A DNA stretch of 64,000 nucleotides from Streptomyces sp. WM4235 (GCF_001279725.1 NZ_LGDE01000125.1:1-64000); one strand, 5' to 3'. Positions 8,160 through 17,157 are shown, numbered from the stretch's first letter. A program made the numbers and translations. Notes: generated from the letters alone by a model not told the origin.

Positions 8160-8428
8160 GACGTGTTCCGCTGAACCGGCGGCGGGCGCCTGCCCAGATG
8201 GACGGCGGATCGGAAGGCAATCGACCAACAGGCGATCAGAAGGCGATCGGCGTACCTCGGTCCCGCTCGCCGTTCTCGTAGTGCTGGACGCTGCGGCGTT
8301 CGAGGCCGATCCGATCGGCGAGCTGATCCTGCAATAGATGCACATCCCTGCGGCTCTGGGCGACGCTCGCCCAGCTCCTGCCTGCGGGCGATGACCCATC
8401 CGAGGAGGGGTGTACGACGGGCCGGCAC
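8160..8428 (-). pseudogene. Remnant of a second XRE HTH regulator with two frameshifts
   Basis: Read on the minus strand, three pieces of one HTH protein lie in order but in two frames: LGWVIARRQELGER, then AQSRRDVHLLQDQLADRIGL and ERRSVQHYENGERD, then RYADRLLIACWSIAF…AVHLG. The joins lie near 8365 and 8255. The middle piece has the classic XRE core (QDQLADRIGL…YENGERD), and the last gives the usual PRY-DLLLIA continuation if one base is restored. This is best read as a decayed regulator gene beside the intact one at 5878. Confidence 0.6.
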
Positions 8429-8491
8429 GCGTTGACGCCGAGACGGAAACGATCTGCGTCAGTACCCAAACGGTCGCTTCCGACATGGCAG

Positions 8492-8522
8492 AACCCCGGC
8501 CGCACAGATCACGGCCGGGGTT
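8492..8522. terminator. Hairpin with 11-bp perfect stem
   Basis: 8492-8502 pairs with 8512-8522 (AACCCCGGCCG arms) across a 9-nt loop. It lies between the XRE remnant and the dps gene, in a gene-poor stretch (8431-8702). Confidence 0.5.
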
Positions 8523-8702
8523 GCACTGGGACACACCACCTCACGAGGCACCAGTCGCAGCGGTGCAGCGTGCCGGAATCCTTCCGCTCAGGCCTCGGAT
8601 TCCGGTGCGATTCCGTACGTTCACGGGCCCCGCCGACCCGCCACGAAACATCGTGAAGTGCATCAACTAGCAGGTCAGCGCCCTTACACGACTCTGACCC
8701 GG

Positions 8703-9185
8703 TCAGGCGCTTTCGGCCTGGAACATCCAGTGGTGCTTCTCCAGGTCGCCGGTCAGGCCGATGAGAATGTCCTGGGTGATCGGATCGGCGTCACCCGTGG
8801 CCTGGATGCGCTCGCGCATCCGGGTGACCACCGCGGCCAGTCCGTCCACGAGGATCTTCACCGCCTCGACGTCCTTGATCCACCCGGCCTTCACGTCGGC
8901 GATGCCGCTGGACGACGACACGGTCGACGCCCGTCCGTCCGGGGTCACGCCGAGGGCGGAGGCCCGCTCGGCCACCACGTCGGAGTGGGTGCGGGCCGAG
9001 ACGACCACGTCGTCGAGCTGCAGGTGAACGGAGCGGAAGCGGGGGCCCACCACGTTCCAGTGCACCTGCTTGGCGACCAGGGACAGGTCGACCAGATCCA
9101 CCAGCGCGCCTTGCAGGGCTTCGCCGACGATCTTCAGGTCGGCAGCCGGGAGGGCACTCTTCACGACGGACACGGGGTTCTCCAT
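8703..9185 (-). CDS. dps: Dps-family ferritin-like DNA-protecting protein
   Basis: 160 residues. Dps sequesters iron by oxidising Fe2+ with peroxide and shields DNA. The ferroxidase signature KQVHWNVVGPRFRSVHLQLD is intact, with the following H-S-D and A-E-R-A pattern. ATG 9185 is preferred because known homologues begin close to SVVKS. An upstream GTG at 9269 would add 28 residues with a short TRGV/SRGD repeat and cannot be excluded. It is divergent from mycothione reductase, an arrangement that fits oxidative-stress control. Confidence 0.92.
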   Translation of the reverse strand: MENPVSVVKSALPAADLKIVGEALQGALVDLVDLSLVAKQVHWNVVGPRFRSVHLQLDDVVVSARTHSDVVAERASALGVTPDGRASTVSSSSGIADVKAGWIKDVEAVKILVDGLAAVVTRMRERIQATGDADPITQDILIGLTGDLEKHHWMFQAESA

Positions 9186-9445
9186 TCGCAACGCGGTCGG
9201 TGGTCGTCCCGAGTCGCCTCGGCTGACACCTCGGGTGACGCCTCGGGTGACATCCGGGGATTCTTCCACCGATGAGTTTGATTACCAGATGAAATGCCGC
9301 CTACCCCACCCACACGCATCAAAACGGCCCACTTCGGGGGACCGAATGGGCCCATCCCCCACGGCGCGCACGAGAGGGCGGCGCGTCCGAGGATCCGGCC
9401 GCACCCCGCGGAGCGGGGCGCCCTCCACACGGCGCGTGCCCCTCG

Positions 9446-9451
9446 TACGCT
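9446..9451 (+). promoter_or_regulatory. Candidate leaderless -10 box (TACGCT) of mycothione reductase gene
   Basis: TACGCT ends 6 nt before ATG 9458. Confidence 0.4.
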
Positions 9452-9457
9452 GGAGTG

Positions 9458-10825
9458 ATGCGTCATCACGATCTGATCGTCATCGGTGCGGGATCCGGCA
9501 ACGCGGTCATCGACGAGTCGTTCGCCGATCTCGACGTGGCCATCGTCGAGGAGAAGTGGTTCGGCGGGACCTGCCTGAACGCCGGATGCATTCCGAGCAA
9601 GATGCTGGCCTACACCGCCCATGTGGCCCGGACCGTGCTCGGCGCCGACATCTACGACGTGGACGCGCGGCTGCGCGCCGTGCGCTGGCGGGAGGCTCGC
9701 GACCGGGTGTTCGGGCGACTGGACGCGCAACGCGCGCGGGGCCGGCAGGGCCGCCTCGACGCGGCCAACGTCACGGTGTACGAGGGCACGGCCCGCTTCA
9801 CCGGTCCCCGCCGACTGCGCATCGACGTGGACGGCGGCGCCGTGGACGTCTCCGCCGGGCAGATCGTCGTCGCGGCCGGCAGCCGTCCCGCGGTGCCGCC
9901 CGTGGTGGTCGAGTCCGGGGTGCCGTACGAGACGTCGGACACCGTCATGCGGATCGACGCACCGCCTCGCCGACTGGCCGTGCTGGGCGGCGGGTACATC
10001 GCCGCCGAGCTCGCCGAGGTCTTCCACGCGACGGGAACCGAGATCACCGTCGTGGAGACCGAGCCGCACCTGCTGGGCCCGCAGGACGAGACGATCGCCG
10101 AGCGTTTCACCGACCTGGCCCGCACCCGCTACGACCTGCGGCTCGGGCGCGAACTCACGGCCGTGAGGGGGGAGGCGGGCGCGTTGACCCTGACACTCGA
10201 CGACGGGTCGACGGTCGAGGCGGACATGTTGCTGGTGGCCGCCGGACGGATCCCCAACGGCGACCGGCTGGACCTCGGGGCAGCCGGCATCCGCACCCAC
10301 GACGACGGCCGCATCGTGGTGGACGAGCATCAACACACCACCGCCGAAGGGGTGTTCGCGCTCGGTGATGTCTGTACGCCGGTGCCGCTGAAGCACGTGG
10401 CCAACCGCGAGGCCGAGGTCGTCTCGCACAACCTCCGCCATCCGCAGGACCTCATCGGCGCCGACCACGACCTCGTGCCGTCCGCCGTCTTCACCCGCCC
10501 CGAGATCGCCTCGATCGGCGCGACCGAGGAGGAGTGCCGCGACCGCGGGGGCGCTTTCCTCGTCGGCACGGCCTCCTACGCGGACGTGGCGTACGGCTGG
10601 GCCATGGAGGACACCACCGGTTTCTGCAAGGTGCTCGCCGAGCCCGGCACCGGGCGCCTGCTCGGCGCGCACATCATGGGGCCGCAGGCCGCCATCCTGA
10701 TCCAGCCCCTCGTACTGGCCATGACGCGGGGGATCGACGCGCTCTCGCTCGCCAAGGAGCCGTACTGGATCCACCCGGCTCTCACCGAGGTCGTCGAGAA
10801 CGCCCTCCTCGACCTCGACCTCTGA
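9458..10825 (+). CDS. mtr: Mycothione reductase (NADPH-dependent FAD disulfide oxidoreductase)
   Basis: 455 residues. It reduces mycothiol disulfide, the actinobacterial counterpart of glutathione disulfide. Visible are an FAD-binding start (LIVIGAGSGNAV), the redox pair in GGTCLNAGCIPSK (Cys39/Cys44), an NAD(P)-binding LGGGYIAAELAEV, the second FAD motif ALGDV, and the C-terminal HPALTEVVENALL with the His-Glu pair used by the partner subunit. The start of the protein and its length fit Mtr rather than lipoamide dehydrogenase. GTG 9455 is directly upstream of ATG 9458 and is an alternative start. Confidence 0.92.
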   Translation: MRHHDLIVIGAGSGNAVIDESFADLDVAIVEEKWFGGTCLNAGCIPSKMLAYTAHVARTVLGADIYDVDARLRAVRWREARDRVFGRLDAQRARGRQGRLDAANVTVYEGTARFTGPRRLRIDVDGGAVDVSAGQIVVAAGSRPAVPPVVVESGVPYETSDTVMRIDAPPRRLAVLGGGYIAAELAEVFHATGTEITVVETEPHLLGPQDETIAERFTDLARTRYDLRLGRELTAVRGEAGALTLTLDDGSTVEADMLLVAAGRIPNGDRLDLGAAGIRTHDDGRIVVDEHQHTTAEGVFALGDVCTPVPLKHVANREAEVVSHNLRHPQDLIGADHDLVPSAVFTRPEIASIGATEEECRDRGGAFLVGTASYADVAYGWAMEDTTGFCKVLAEPGTGRLLGAHIMGPQAAILIQPLVLAMTRGIDALSLAKEPYWIHPALTEVVENALLDLDL

Positions 10826-10982
10826 CCCGCCCCCGTCCCGCCCGGGACATGCCGGCCGCCCCGCCGGTCCCTTTCCTCAGCCCCCTCTTACCCCCGCCTT
10901 AAGCGGAACCTAAGAGTCACACCGGCCGCCTCGAATCGAACCGATGTCCGCTTCGGGGCGGCTAGCGTGCTGCCGCACCCCC

Positions 10983-11014
10983 GATTTCCGGCAACTCGGA
11001 TTTCCAGCAACTCA
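10983..11014 (+). repeat. Tandem 16-bp direct repeat in chitinase leader
   Basis: GATTTCCGGCAACTCG is followed directly by a copy with two changes, ending 14 nt before the chitinase start codon. It could be an operator (direct repeats are known before Streptomyces chitinase genes) or a leader element. Confidence 0.55.
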
Positions 11015-11028
11015 GAGGCAGGCACGCG

Positions 11029-12528
11029 ATGGGCAGCACGACCGGCCACCGGCGCAGGACGAGCAAGACGGCGAAGGCAACAGGCGTGATCGCGGCCGCG
11101 GCGGTGATCGGTGGCGCCGCGTTCGCGTTCACCGGTACCGCGCAGGCCGCCGCGGTCGGAGCCGTCTACACCAAGTCCAGTTCCTGGACAGGTGGTTACA
11201 CCGGTCAGTACGTGATCACCAACAACACCGCGCAGGAGCAGGCCGATTGGACCCTCCGGTTCGACCTGCCCGCCGGCACGAGGATCGACTCCCTGTGGAA
11301 CGGCACGCACACGGTCGACGGTCCACACGTCACCGTCAAGCCCGCGAGCTGGAACAAACGGCTCGCGGCCGGCGCCTCCGTCACGGTGGGCTTCGTGACG
11401 AGCGGGACCGGCACTCCCGGCAACCCGACGGCCTGCCTGATCAACGGCGTGAAGTGCTCCGTGGACCAGGGTGCGACGCCCCCGCCCGGGGGACGTCCGA
11501 CACCCACCCCGTCGGCGAGCGCGAGTGCGACGGCCCCCGTCACCACGGCGCCCTCCACCCGACCCACGCGGACCGCGTCACCGACCGCGACCCCCACCAC
11601 CCCCACTTCCCCGCCGGTCACCGGCGCCCCGGCCGGAGGGGCGCGCTTCGCGCCGTACGTGGACACCTCGCTGTACCCGGCCTACGACCTGGTCGACACC
11701 GCCGGCAGGACCGGCGTGAACGAGTTCCACCTCGCCTTCATCACCTCCGGTGGCGGCTGCGCACCGCTGTGGGGCGGTGTCACGGACCTCGCGAGCGACA
11801 AGGTCGCCGCGCAGATCGGCGCGCTGCGGGGCAAGGGCGGTGACGTCCGGGTCTCCTTCGGTGGCGCCGCCGAGCACGAGCTGGCCCTGAACTGCGCGAC
11901 GGCCGACGCGCTGGCCGCCGCGTACGGCAAGGTCATCGACCAGTACCGCCTGACCAAGGTGGACTTCGACATCGAGGGCGCCGCGCTGCCGGACACCGCA
12001 GCCAACGCGCGCCGCGCGCAGGCCATAGCCGCGCTCCAGAAGTCGCACCCGGGGTTGGACGTGGCGTTCACCCTGCCGGTGATGCCGGAGGGGCTCACCC
12101 AGCCCGGCGTCGCCCTGCTGGCCGACGCGAAGCGGGCCGGTGTACGGATCGACGGCGTCAACATCATGGCCATGGACTACGGGCCCTCGTACGGCGGCGA
12201 CATGGGTCAGTACGCCGTCCAGGCCGCGACGGCCACCCAGGCCCAGATCAAGGCAGTGCTCGGGCTCACCGACGCGGCCGCCTGGAAGACGGTCGCCGTC
12301 ACGCCCATGATCGGCGTCAACGACGTCGCCAACGAGGTCTTCACCGTCGCGGACGCGACACAACTCGTGGACTTCGCGAAGTCGAAGGGCATCGGCCGGT
12401 TGGCGATGTGGTCCGCGACGCGCGACCGCCAGTGTGCGCAGGGCGCCGTGAACCACGCCGACCCGACGTGCAGTTCGATCCTCCAGCAGCCGCTGGCCTT
12501 CACGAAGGCGTTCGGCGCGCTCCGCTAG
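11029..12528 (+). CDS. Secreted chitinase: CBM2 carbohydrate-binding domain + GH18 catalytic domain
   Basis: 499 residues. A twin-basic N-terminus (HRRRTSKTAK) and hydrophobic core ending GTAQAAA give a signal peptide of about 40 residues. A CBM2-type module follows (about 41-145, with WTGGYTGQYVITNN and WNGTH). A Pro/Thr linker (about 147-205) leads to a GH18 domain (about 207-499) with the catalytic VDFDIEG segment, whose Glu is the expected acid. The first Asp of the usual DxxDxDxE motif is replaced. GAGGCAGG precedes the ATG. The enzyme should act outside the cell on chitin. Confidence 0.88.
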   Translation: MGSTTGHRRRTSKTAKATGVIAAAAVIGGAAFAFTGTAQAAAVGAVYTKSSSWTGGYTGQYVITNNTAQEQADWTLRFDLPAGTRIDSLWNGTHTVDGPHVTVKPASWNKRLAAGASVTVGFVTSGTGTPGNPTACLINGVKCSVDQGATPPPGGRPTPTPSASASATAPVTTAPSTRPTRTASPTATPTTPTSPPVTGAPAGGARFAPYVDTSLYPAYDLVDTAGRTGVNEFHLAFITSGGGCAPLWGGVTDLASDKVAAQIGALRGKGGDVRVSFGGAAEHELALNCATADALAAAYGKVIDQYRLTKVDFDIEGAALPDTAANARRAQAIAALQKSHPGLDVAFTLPVMPEGLTQPGVALLADAKRAGVRIDGVNIMAMDYGPSYGGDMGQYAVQAATATQAQIKAVLGLTDAAAWKTVAVTPMIGVNDVANEVFTVADATQLVDFAKSKGIGRLAMWSATRDRQCAQGAVNHADPTCSSILQQPLAFTKAFGALR

Positions 12529-12568
12529 CCCGAGGGCAAGGCGCGAACGCGAGGACCCTCTCCCCCGT

Positions 12569-12614
12569 GTCCGGCTGCCCGCCGCGTCCGCCGACGCACG
12601 GCGGGCGGCCGGAC
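12569..12614. terminator. Bidirectional hairpin between convergent chitinase and AraC genes
   Basis: 12569-12584 pairs with 12599-12614 over 16 bp with one G-T position, loop of 14 nt. It lies in the 97-bp gap between two convergent genes. Confidence 0.65.
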
Positions 12615-12625
12615 CCGTTCGCGTT

Positions 12626-13621
12626 TCAGCGGGTCGCTCCCGCGTGCCGGCCGCGGTAGGTGCCCGGGGTGATGCCCTCCCAGCGGGTGAAGGCCCGGAC
12701 CAGGGCCGTCGCGCCGCTCAGGCCGACCAGGGGGGCGATCCTGTCCAACGGCAGGTCCGTGGTCTCCAGCAGGCGCCGGGCCCGGGCGTGGCGGGCGGCG
12801 TCGAGGAGTGTCCGCCACGAGGTGCCCTCCTCCTGGAGGGCCCGGCGCAGGGTCCGGGCGCTGAGGTTCAGTTCCCTGCCCGGGTCGGCGGGGCCCGTGC
12901 CGTCGAGCGGGGCGTGTTCCAACCACTGGCGCACCCGCTGCCCGATGCTTACCGCCTTCGACAGTTCGTGCAGGAGCCGGTCGGCGTAGGCCCGGTGCAG
13001 GGCGCCCAGTTCCGGGTCGCAGGGGGCGCGGCGCCGGTCGAGGTCCTCGTTGCCGACCGTGATCGCGTTCTCGGGCGCGTCGAAGGTGACCGGGCAGCCG
13101 AGGACACGGGTGTACGGCTCCGCGGAGCCGGCGCGCGGGTGGGTGAACGACACGGATCGGGGTGCCCAGTCGTCCCCGGCGACCCAGCGGGCCGCTCTCA
13201 CCATGCCGGTGAGGATCGCCTCCACCTGCTGGGGATGCATGGTCGCGGGATCCACGGTCGGCCGGTAGCGGATGCGGGTCCGGTCGTCGCCGCGGTGCAG
13301 GGTGACGGTGCCGGCCTGGCTGACCAGCGGGTGGTAGCGCGCCGCGGCGTCGGCGGCGTCGGCGAGGCTCGCGCAGGTCAGGACCACGTGGCCGAGGACG
13401 TGCAGGCTCCCCGGTCGGATCCGGTCCCCGACGAGCAGGCCGGTGTGGGGATCGGCGCCCTCTGTGCCGATCACCGTCTCCCACAACTCGCGCATCTCGG
13501 TGAACCCCAGCCGGTCCATGGGCGAGTTCCAGGCACCGGGCTCGTCGGCGCCCTTCGTGGTGGCGCTCAGCACCGCGCGGGCGTAGCACGCGGCGACGGT
13601 GGAGGGCTCGATGCCGGACAT
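12626..13621 (-). CDS. AraC-family transcriptional regulator
   Basis: 331 residues. The N-terminal ~190 residues fit the 'arabinose-binding domain of AraC' type found in OruR/ArgR-like regulators. The C-terminal ~90 residues hold the paired HTH: LNLSARTLRRALQEEGTSWR (first) and PLDRIAPLVGLSGATALVRAFTRWEGITPGTYR (second). No operator is evident. It is divergent from the enolase-superfamily remnant and the DJ-1 gene, which may be or have been its targets (inference). Confidence 0.87.
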   Translation of the reverse strand: MSGIEPSTVAACYARAVLSATTKGADEPGAWNSPMDRLGFTEMRELWETVIGTEGADPHTGLLVGDRIRPGSLHVLGHVVLTCASLADAADAAARYHPLVSQAGTVTLHRGDDRTRIRYRPTVDPATMHPQQVEAILTGMVRAARWVAGDDWAPRSVSFTHPRAGSAEPYTRVLGCPVTFDAPENAITVGNEDLDRRRAPCDPELGALHRAYADRLLHELSKAVSIGQRVRQWLEHAPLDGTGPADPGRELNLSARTLRRALQEEGTSWRTLLDAARHARARRLLETTDLPLDRIAPLVGLSGATALVRAFTRWEGITPGTYRGRHAGATR

Positions 13622-13782
13622 GGCGGTCAGTCAATGCGGGGGCGCGCCTCCCGTCAACCGGCCGTGGCGGGCCGGACTCCGCCCGGCGGCGGTCCGGGAA
13701 GTCAACGAGGTGGCCGCCGGGGTGGATGACCGGGACCCCCGGGCGCTCCTAGGGTCGGGCCGCACACACCGAGAGGATCATC

Positions 13783-14090
13783 GTGCCCGTCCTGTCACGC
13801 ATCGAGCCGTACCACGTCGCGGTACCGCTGCCGACGCCGTTCCGTCGTGGACGCCCCGGCCGCGGGACGCCGTCCTGACCGGGTCCTTCGGCCACGACCG
13901 TGGCACCCTGTCCCTGCCGACCGGCCCCGGTCCGGGGTTCATCGTCGACCGTTGCGCGCTGCGGCGTCGGGGTCGACGCACCAGTTCATCACCGCCGGCC
14001 GGCTCGCCCCGCGGACCCTGCGAGACGAGGGACCGCGCGTCGCCGCCGAGTTGGCCCGCACCCGCCGGCACGGCGCCGGCCCGAGGAGTA
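13783..14090 (+). pseudogene. Remnant of an enolase/mandelate-racemase superfamily gene
   Basis: GTG 13783 has a good GAGAGGAT upstream and encodes VLSRIEPYHVAVPLPTPFR, the usual first strand of mandelate-racemase-type enzymes, but stops after 31 codons. In another frame the DNA then encodes GTLSLPTGPGPGFIVDRCAL, which matches the family's C-terminal PxGPGxGxxxD end. The ~300-residue centre is missing. A third frame gives AGRLAPRTLRDEGPRVAAEL up to about 14090, from an unidentified protein. This looks like an internal deletion plus frameshifts. Confidence 0.45.
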
Positions 14091-14094
14091 CTCC

Positions 14095-14865
14095 GTGATC
14101 GTCTTCCTGTTGCCCGCCTCCGGCTACGACCCGACCGAGGCGGCGGTGCCGTGGGCCGCGTTGCGCGATGCCGGTCTCGACGTACGGTTCGCGACGCCCG
14201 ACGGGAAGGTCGCCCTGGCCGACCACAGGCTCACCGATGTCGGCTTCTCCTGGCTCTCCCCTTGGCTGATGACCCGCCGCGCCGAACTCGACGCGTACCG
14301 GCGGCTCACCGACGACCCGTGGTTCCAGGCGCCGCTGTCCTACGCGCGGGTCGATCCGGCGGCGCTGACGGGGCTCTTCGTCCCAGGTGGGCACGCCGCG
14401 GGGATGCGTACCTTGCTGGAGAACATCACCGCCCAGCGGTTGTTCGCCCGGGTCCTCACCGTCGGGCTGCCGGTGGGGGCCGTGTGTCACGGCGTGCTGT
14501 TGGGAGCGCGCGCCGAGGACCCCTCGACGGGGCGGTCGGTCCTGTACGGACGGCGGACGACGGCACTGACCTCGCTGCTGGAACTCACCGCCTGGAACCT
14601 CACCCGGCTGTGGCTGGGGCGGTATTACCGCACCTATCCGACCACCGTTCAGGCCGAGGTGACCGCGGCCCTCGCCGACCCGAGCCACTTTCTGGCCGGA
14701 CCGTCGCTGCCCGTCCGTGACACCGCCGCGAAGCCCGGGCGCGGTTTCACCGTCCGCGACGGGAACTACCTCTCCGCCCGCTGGCCCGGAGACTGCCACC
14801 GTCTGGCGGCGGACTACCTGGCCCTGGTCCGCTCCCACCTGGCGGAGCCGGCCCGGGAGATGTGA
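14095..14865 (+). CDS. DJ-1/PfpI (type 1 glutamine amidotransferase-like) protein
   Basis: 256 residues. GTG 14095 follows GAGGAG. The Rossmann-like start (IVFLLPASGYDPTE), the turn LFVPGGHAAGM and the nucleophile elbow GAVCHGVLL place it in the DJ-1/PfpI superfamily. The Cys in AVCHG is the expected reactive residue. Such proteins include glyoxalase III/Hsp31-type enzymes and isonitrile hydratases; this one cannot be assigned more precisely. It follows a degraded gene remnant and may have been its operon partner. Confidence 0.85.
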   Translation: MIVFLLPASGYDPTEAAVPWAALRDAGLDVRFATPDGKVALADHRLTDVGFSWLSPWLMTRRAELDAYRRLTDDPWFQAPLSYARVDPAALTGLFVPGGHAAGMRTLLENITAQRLFARVLTVGLPVGAVCHGVLLGARAEDPSTGRSVLYGRRTTALTSLLELTAWNLTRLWLGRYYRTYPTTVQAEVTAALADPSHFLAGPSLPVRDTAAKPGRGFTVRDGNYLSARWPGDCHRLAADYLALVRSHLAEPAREM

Positions 14866-14973
14866 TCCCGCGCGGTCCGTCGCGCGTTCGTGCGTCGGTC
14901 ACCGGCGCGTGCGTACGAAAGCACCGGGGCCGTGCACCGAACACCGGCACCATCGAACCGAAAGGGAACGCAC

Positions 14974-17157
14974 ATGGGCTTTCGTCTCCGGTTGGCCACC
15001 GGATCCCTGATCGTGGGACTGGGTCTGGGCCTGGCCCCCGGCGTCTGCGGAGCGACGCCGGTCACGGCGACCGACGCGGTCACGGCTGCCACGGCGGCCG
15101 TGCGCCCGGCGTCGGTCGCCGGTACCGTCGCGGCTCCCGCCGTCGACCTGGGTGCCTGGATGGGCGGCCTCCGGGACACCATCGGTGATCGCCCGCTGAA
15201 CCGGATCGTGATGCCCGGCAGCCACGACTCGGGTTCCTGGAGCATCACCAGGAACAGCGGCGTGTGCGATTTCGGAGACCAGGCCGACCTGGCCCACCGG
15301 TTCCCCTCCATCGCGGCGAGCATGTCCCGGACGCAGAGCGGTACCTTGGTGGACCAACTCCAGGGTGGTGCGCGGTACTTCGACCTGCGTCTGTGCAAGC
15401 AGGGTGACAGGTGGTTCACCTATCACGGCGGCCCGATGGGCAATCAGTTCCTCGACGCGCCCGACGGCCGCGGTGGCGTGGTGCGCGGCGAGGTGAACCA
15501 GGTCGCGGAGTGGATCAGGGGGCATCCGAGGGAAATCGTCATCATCAGGCTGTCGACCGCGGCGTCCCCGCGGACCGAGCGGGCCGACAACACGGAGGCC
15601 GTCACCGCCCTGGGCCAGGCGCTCGGCGGCGGGGCCGGCAATCCGGCACTCGCGGACGACTCGTTGAGTCCGACCTCCACCTACGACCAGTACATGGCGG
15701 CGGGCAGGCACGTCATCCTCATCGACGACAAGGACACCACCTCCCTTCCGTGGGCCTGGGGCCCCTCCGCGCAGAGCTACCGCGGCAGTTACGTCCAGGC
15801 GGACACGCACTGGACCGACTACGTGAAGGCGCTGTTCGACCCGAACACGCTGCGGAAGAACTTCGACGCCGTCCTGCGTCGGGGGGATCAGGTGCTCGAC
15901 AAGGATCCGGGCCGGGACGCGGACAGGTTCTTCGTCCTGCAAGGCATCATCGACCCGTCGCTGTCGATCCCCGATCTGATCCTCGCCCAGGGCCTGGAGA
16001 AGATCGGAGTCGTCCCCTCCTCCGTGGCGTCCCAGTACCTGTTGTACCTGGAGCGCCGGCTCAACCCCCGGCTGCTGGCCAAGCTGAAGGGGGATTGGAG
16101 CGGCTCCAACATCGCGGAGAACATGAACATCGTCATGACCGACGACGTGAACCAGAACGGCTCCGGGCTCGGGGCGGGGGAACTCCAGCGAGAGATCATC
16201 GCGAAGAACACTCCGCACGTCACCCCGCACACCTTCCACCGCGTGACCCGCGACGCCGACGGTACGTGGAGCGGCGCGGGCCCGCTGTCCGGCAACGGCG
16301 GATCGTTCCGGTTCGTCGGCTCCCGTGTGTCGGTGGCGGCCATGCCGGACGGCAGCACACAGCTGATCGGCCGCGGCGTCGACGGGAACCTCTACCACAC
16401 CATCCGTTTCGCGAACGGCACCTGGCAGAGCTGGGCGGCGATGGCGGGGGTCGGCGAGGACCCGGGCTTCCAGGCGTCGGATGCCGCGATCACCGGGTCG
16501 CCGGACGGCTCGGCCCAGGTGGTGGCCGTCGGCAGGGACGGGAACGTCCACCACGACATCCGTCGCCCCGACGGCTCGTGGCAGGGATGGTCCGTCATGG
16601 CGGGTGAGGGCGGCACGGGTCTCCTGCGGGCCACGAAGGTGTCGGCGGCGGGGATGCCGGACGGCTCCGCCCAGGTCCTGATCTTCGGCGAGGACGGCAG
16701 GATGCGCCTGGGGGCCCGTCGGGCCGACGGCTCCTGGACCGGTTGGTCGGTCGTGGCGGGCGTCAACGCTCCCGAGTTCCGAGGTCGCGCCCTCGCCATC
16801 GCCGCACTGCCCGGCGGTGACAGCCAGATCGTGGCCATCGGCAACGACGGCAACATCTGGCACACCGTCCGCCGCGCCGACGGGGGTTGGCAGGGTTGGA
16901 ACGGTCCGCCCGGGGTGTCCACCGCGATGATGGGCGCCGAATCCGTCGCGATCACCGGCATGTCCAACGGGAACAGCCAGGTCCTCGCGGTGGGACTCGA
17001 CGGGAACGTCCACCACAGCACGCGCGAGCGCTCCGGTGAGTGGACCCCCTTCCGGACCCTGCCCTGGCCGGGCCGCGCCGGCGCGTTCGCGGGGGACCAG
17101 GTCGCCCTCGCGGGCCTGCCCGACGGTTCGAGCCAGGTGGTGATGACCACCCGCTGA
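14974..17157 (+). CDS. Secreted phosphatidylinositol-specific phospholipase C-like protein with C-terminal propeller-type repeats
   Basis: 727 residues. AAAGGGAA precedes ATG 14974. A signal peptide is seen (ATGSLIVGLGLGLAPGVCGA). The PI-PLC X-like domain spans about 60-385 with catalytic His84 (MPGSHDSGSW) and His151 (FTYHGG) and the RYFDLRL strand. From about 390 to the end, roughly six ~50-residue units recur, each with a DGS-Q…G-DGN-H…R-DG-W-GW pattern, like tectonin or PLL-type beta-propellers that bind sugars. It likely acts outside the cell on inositol lipids or GPI-type substrates, the tail helping to bind a surface (inference). Confidence 0.87.
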   Translation: MGFRLRLATGSLIVGLGLGLAPGVCGATPVTATDAVTAATAAVRPASVAGTVAAPAVDLGAWMGGLRDTIGDRPLNRIVMPGSHDSGSWSITRNSGVCDFGDQADLAHRFPSIAASMSRTQSGTLVDQLQGGARYFDLRLCKQGDRWFTYHGGPMGNQFLDAPDGRGGVVRGEVNQVAEWIRGHPREIVIIRLSTAASPRTERADNTEAVTALGQALGGGAGNPALADDSLSPTSTYDQYMAAGRHVILIDDKDTTSLPWAWGPSAQSYRGSYVQADTHWTDYVKALFDPNTLRKNFDAVLRRGDQVLDKDPGRDADRFFVLQGIIDPSLSIPDLILAQGLEKIGVVPSSVASQYLLYLERRLNPRLLAKLKGDWSGSNIAENMNIVMTDDVNQNGSGLGAGELQREIIAKNTPHVTPHTFHRVTRDADGTWSGAGPLSGNGGSFRFVGSRVSVAAMPDGSTQLIGRGVDGNLYHTIRFANGTWQSWAAMAGVGEDPGFQASDAAITGSPDGSAQVVAVGRDGNVHHDIRRPDGSWQGWSVMAGEGGTGLLRATKVSAAGMPDGSAQVLIFGEDGRMRLGARRADGSWTGWSVVAGVNAPEFRGRALAIAALPGGDSQIVAIGNDGNIWHTVRRADGGWQGWNGPPGVSTAMMGAESVAITGMSNGNSQVLAVGLDGNVHHSTRERSGEWTPFRTLPWPGRAGAFAGDQVALAGLPDGSSQVVMTTR

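Noticed and set aside
9161..10774. A 537-codon frame antisense to mycothione reductase
   Set aside because: Shadow of a gene with intact catalytic motifs.
14899..17016. A 705-codon frame antisense to the PI-PLC gene
   Set aside because: It is Arg/His/Val-rich without domain motifs, while the opposite frame encodes a complete secreted enzyme.
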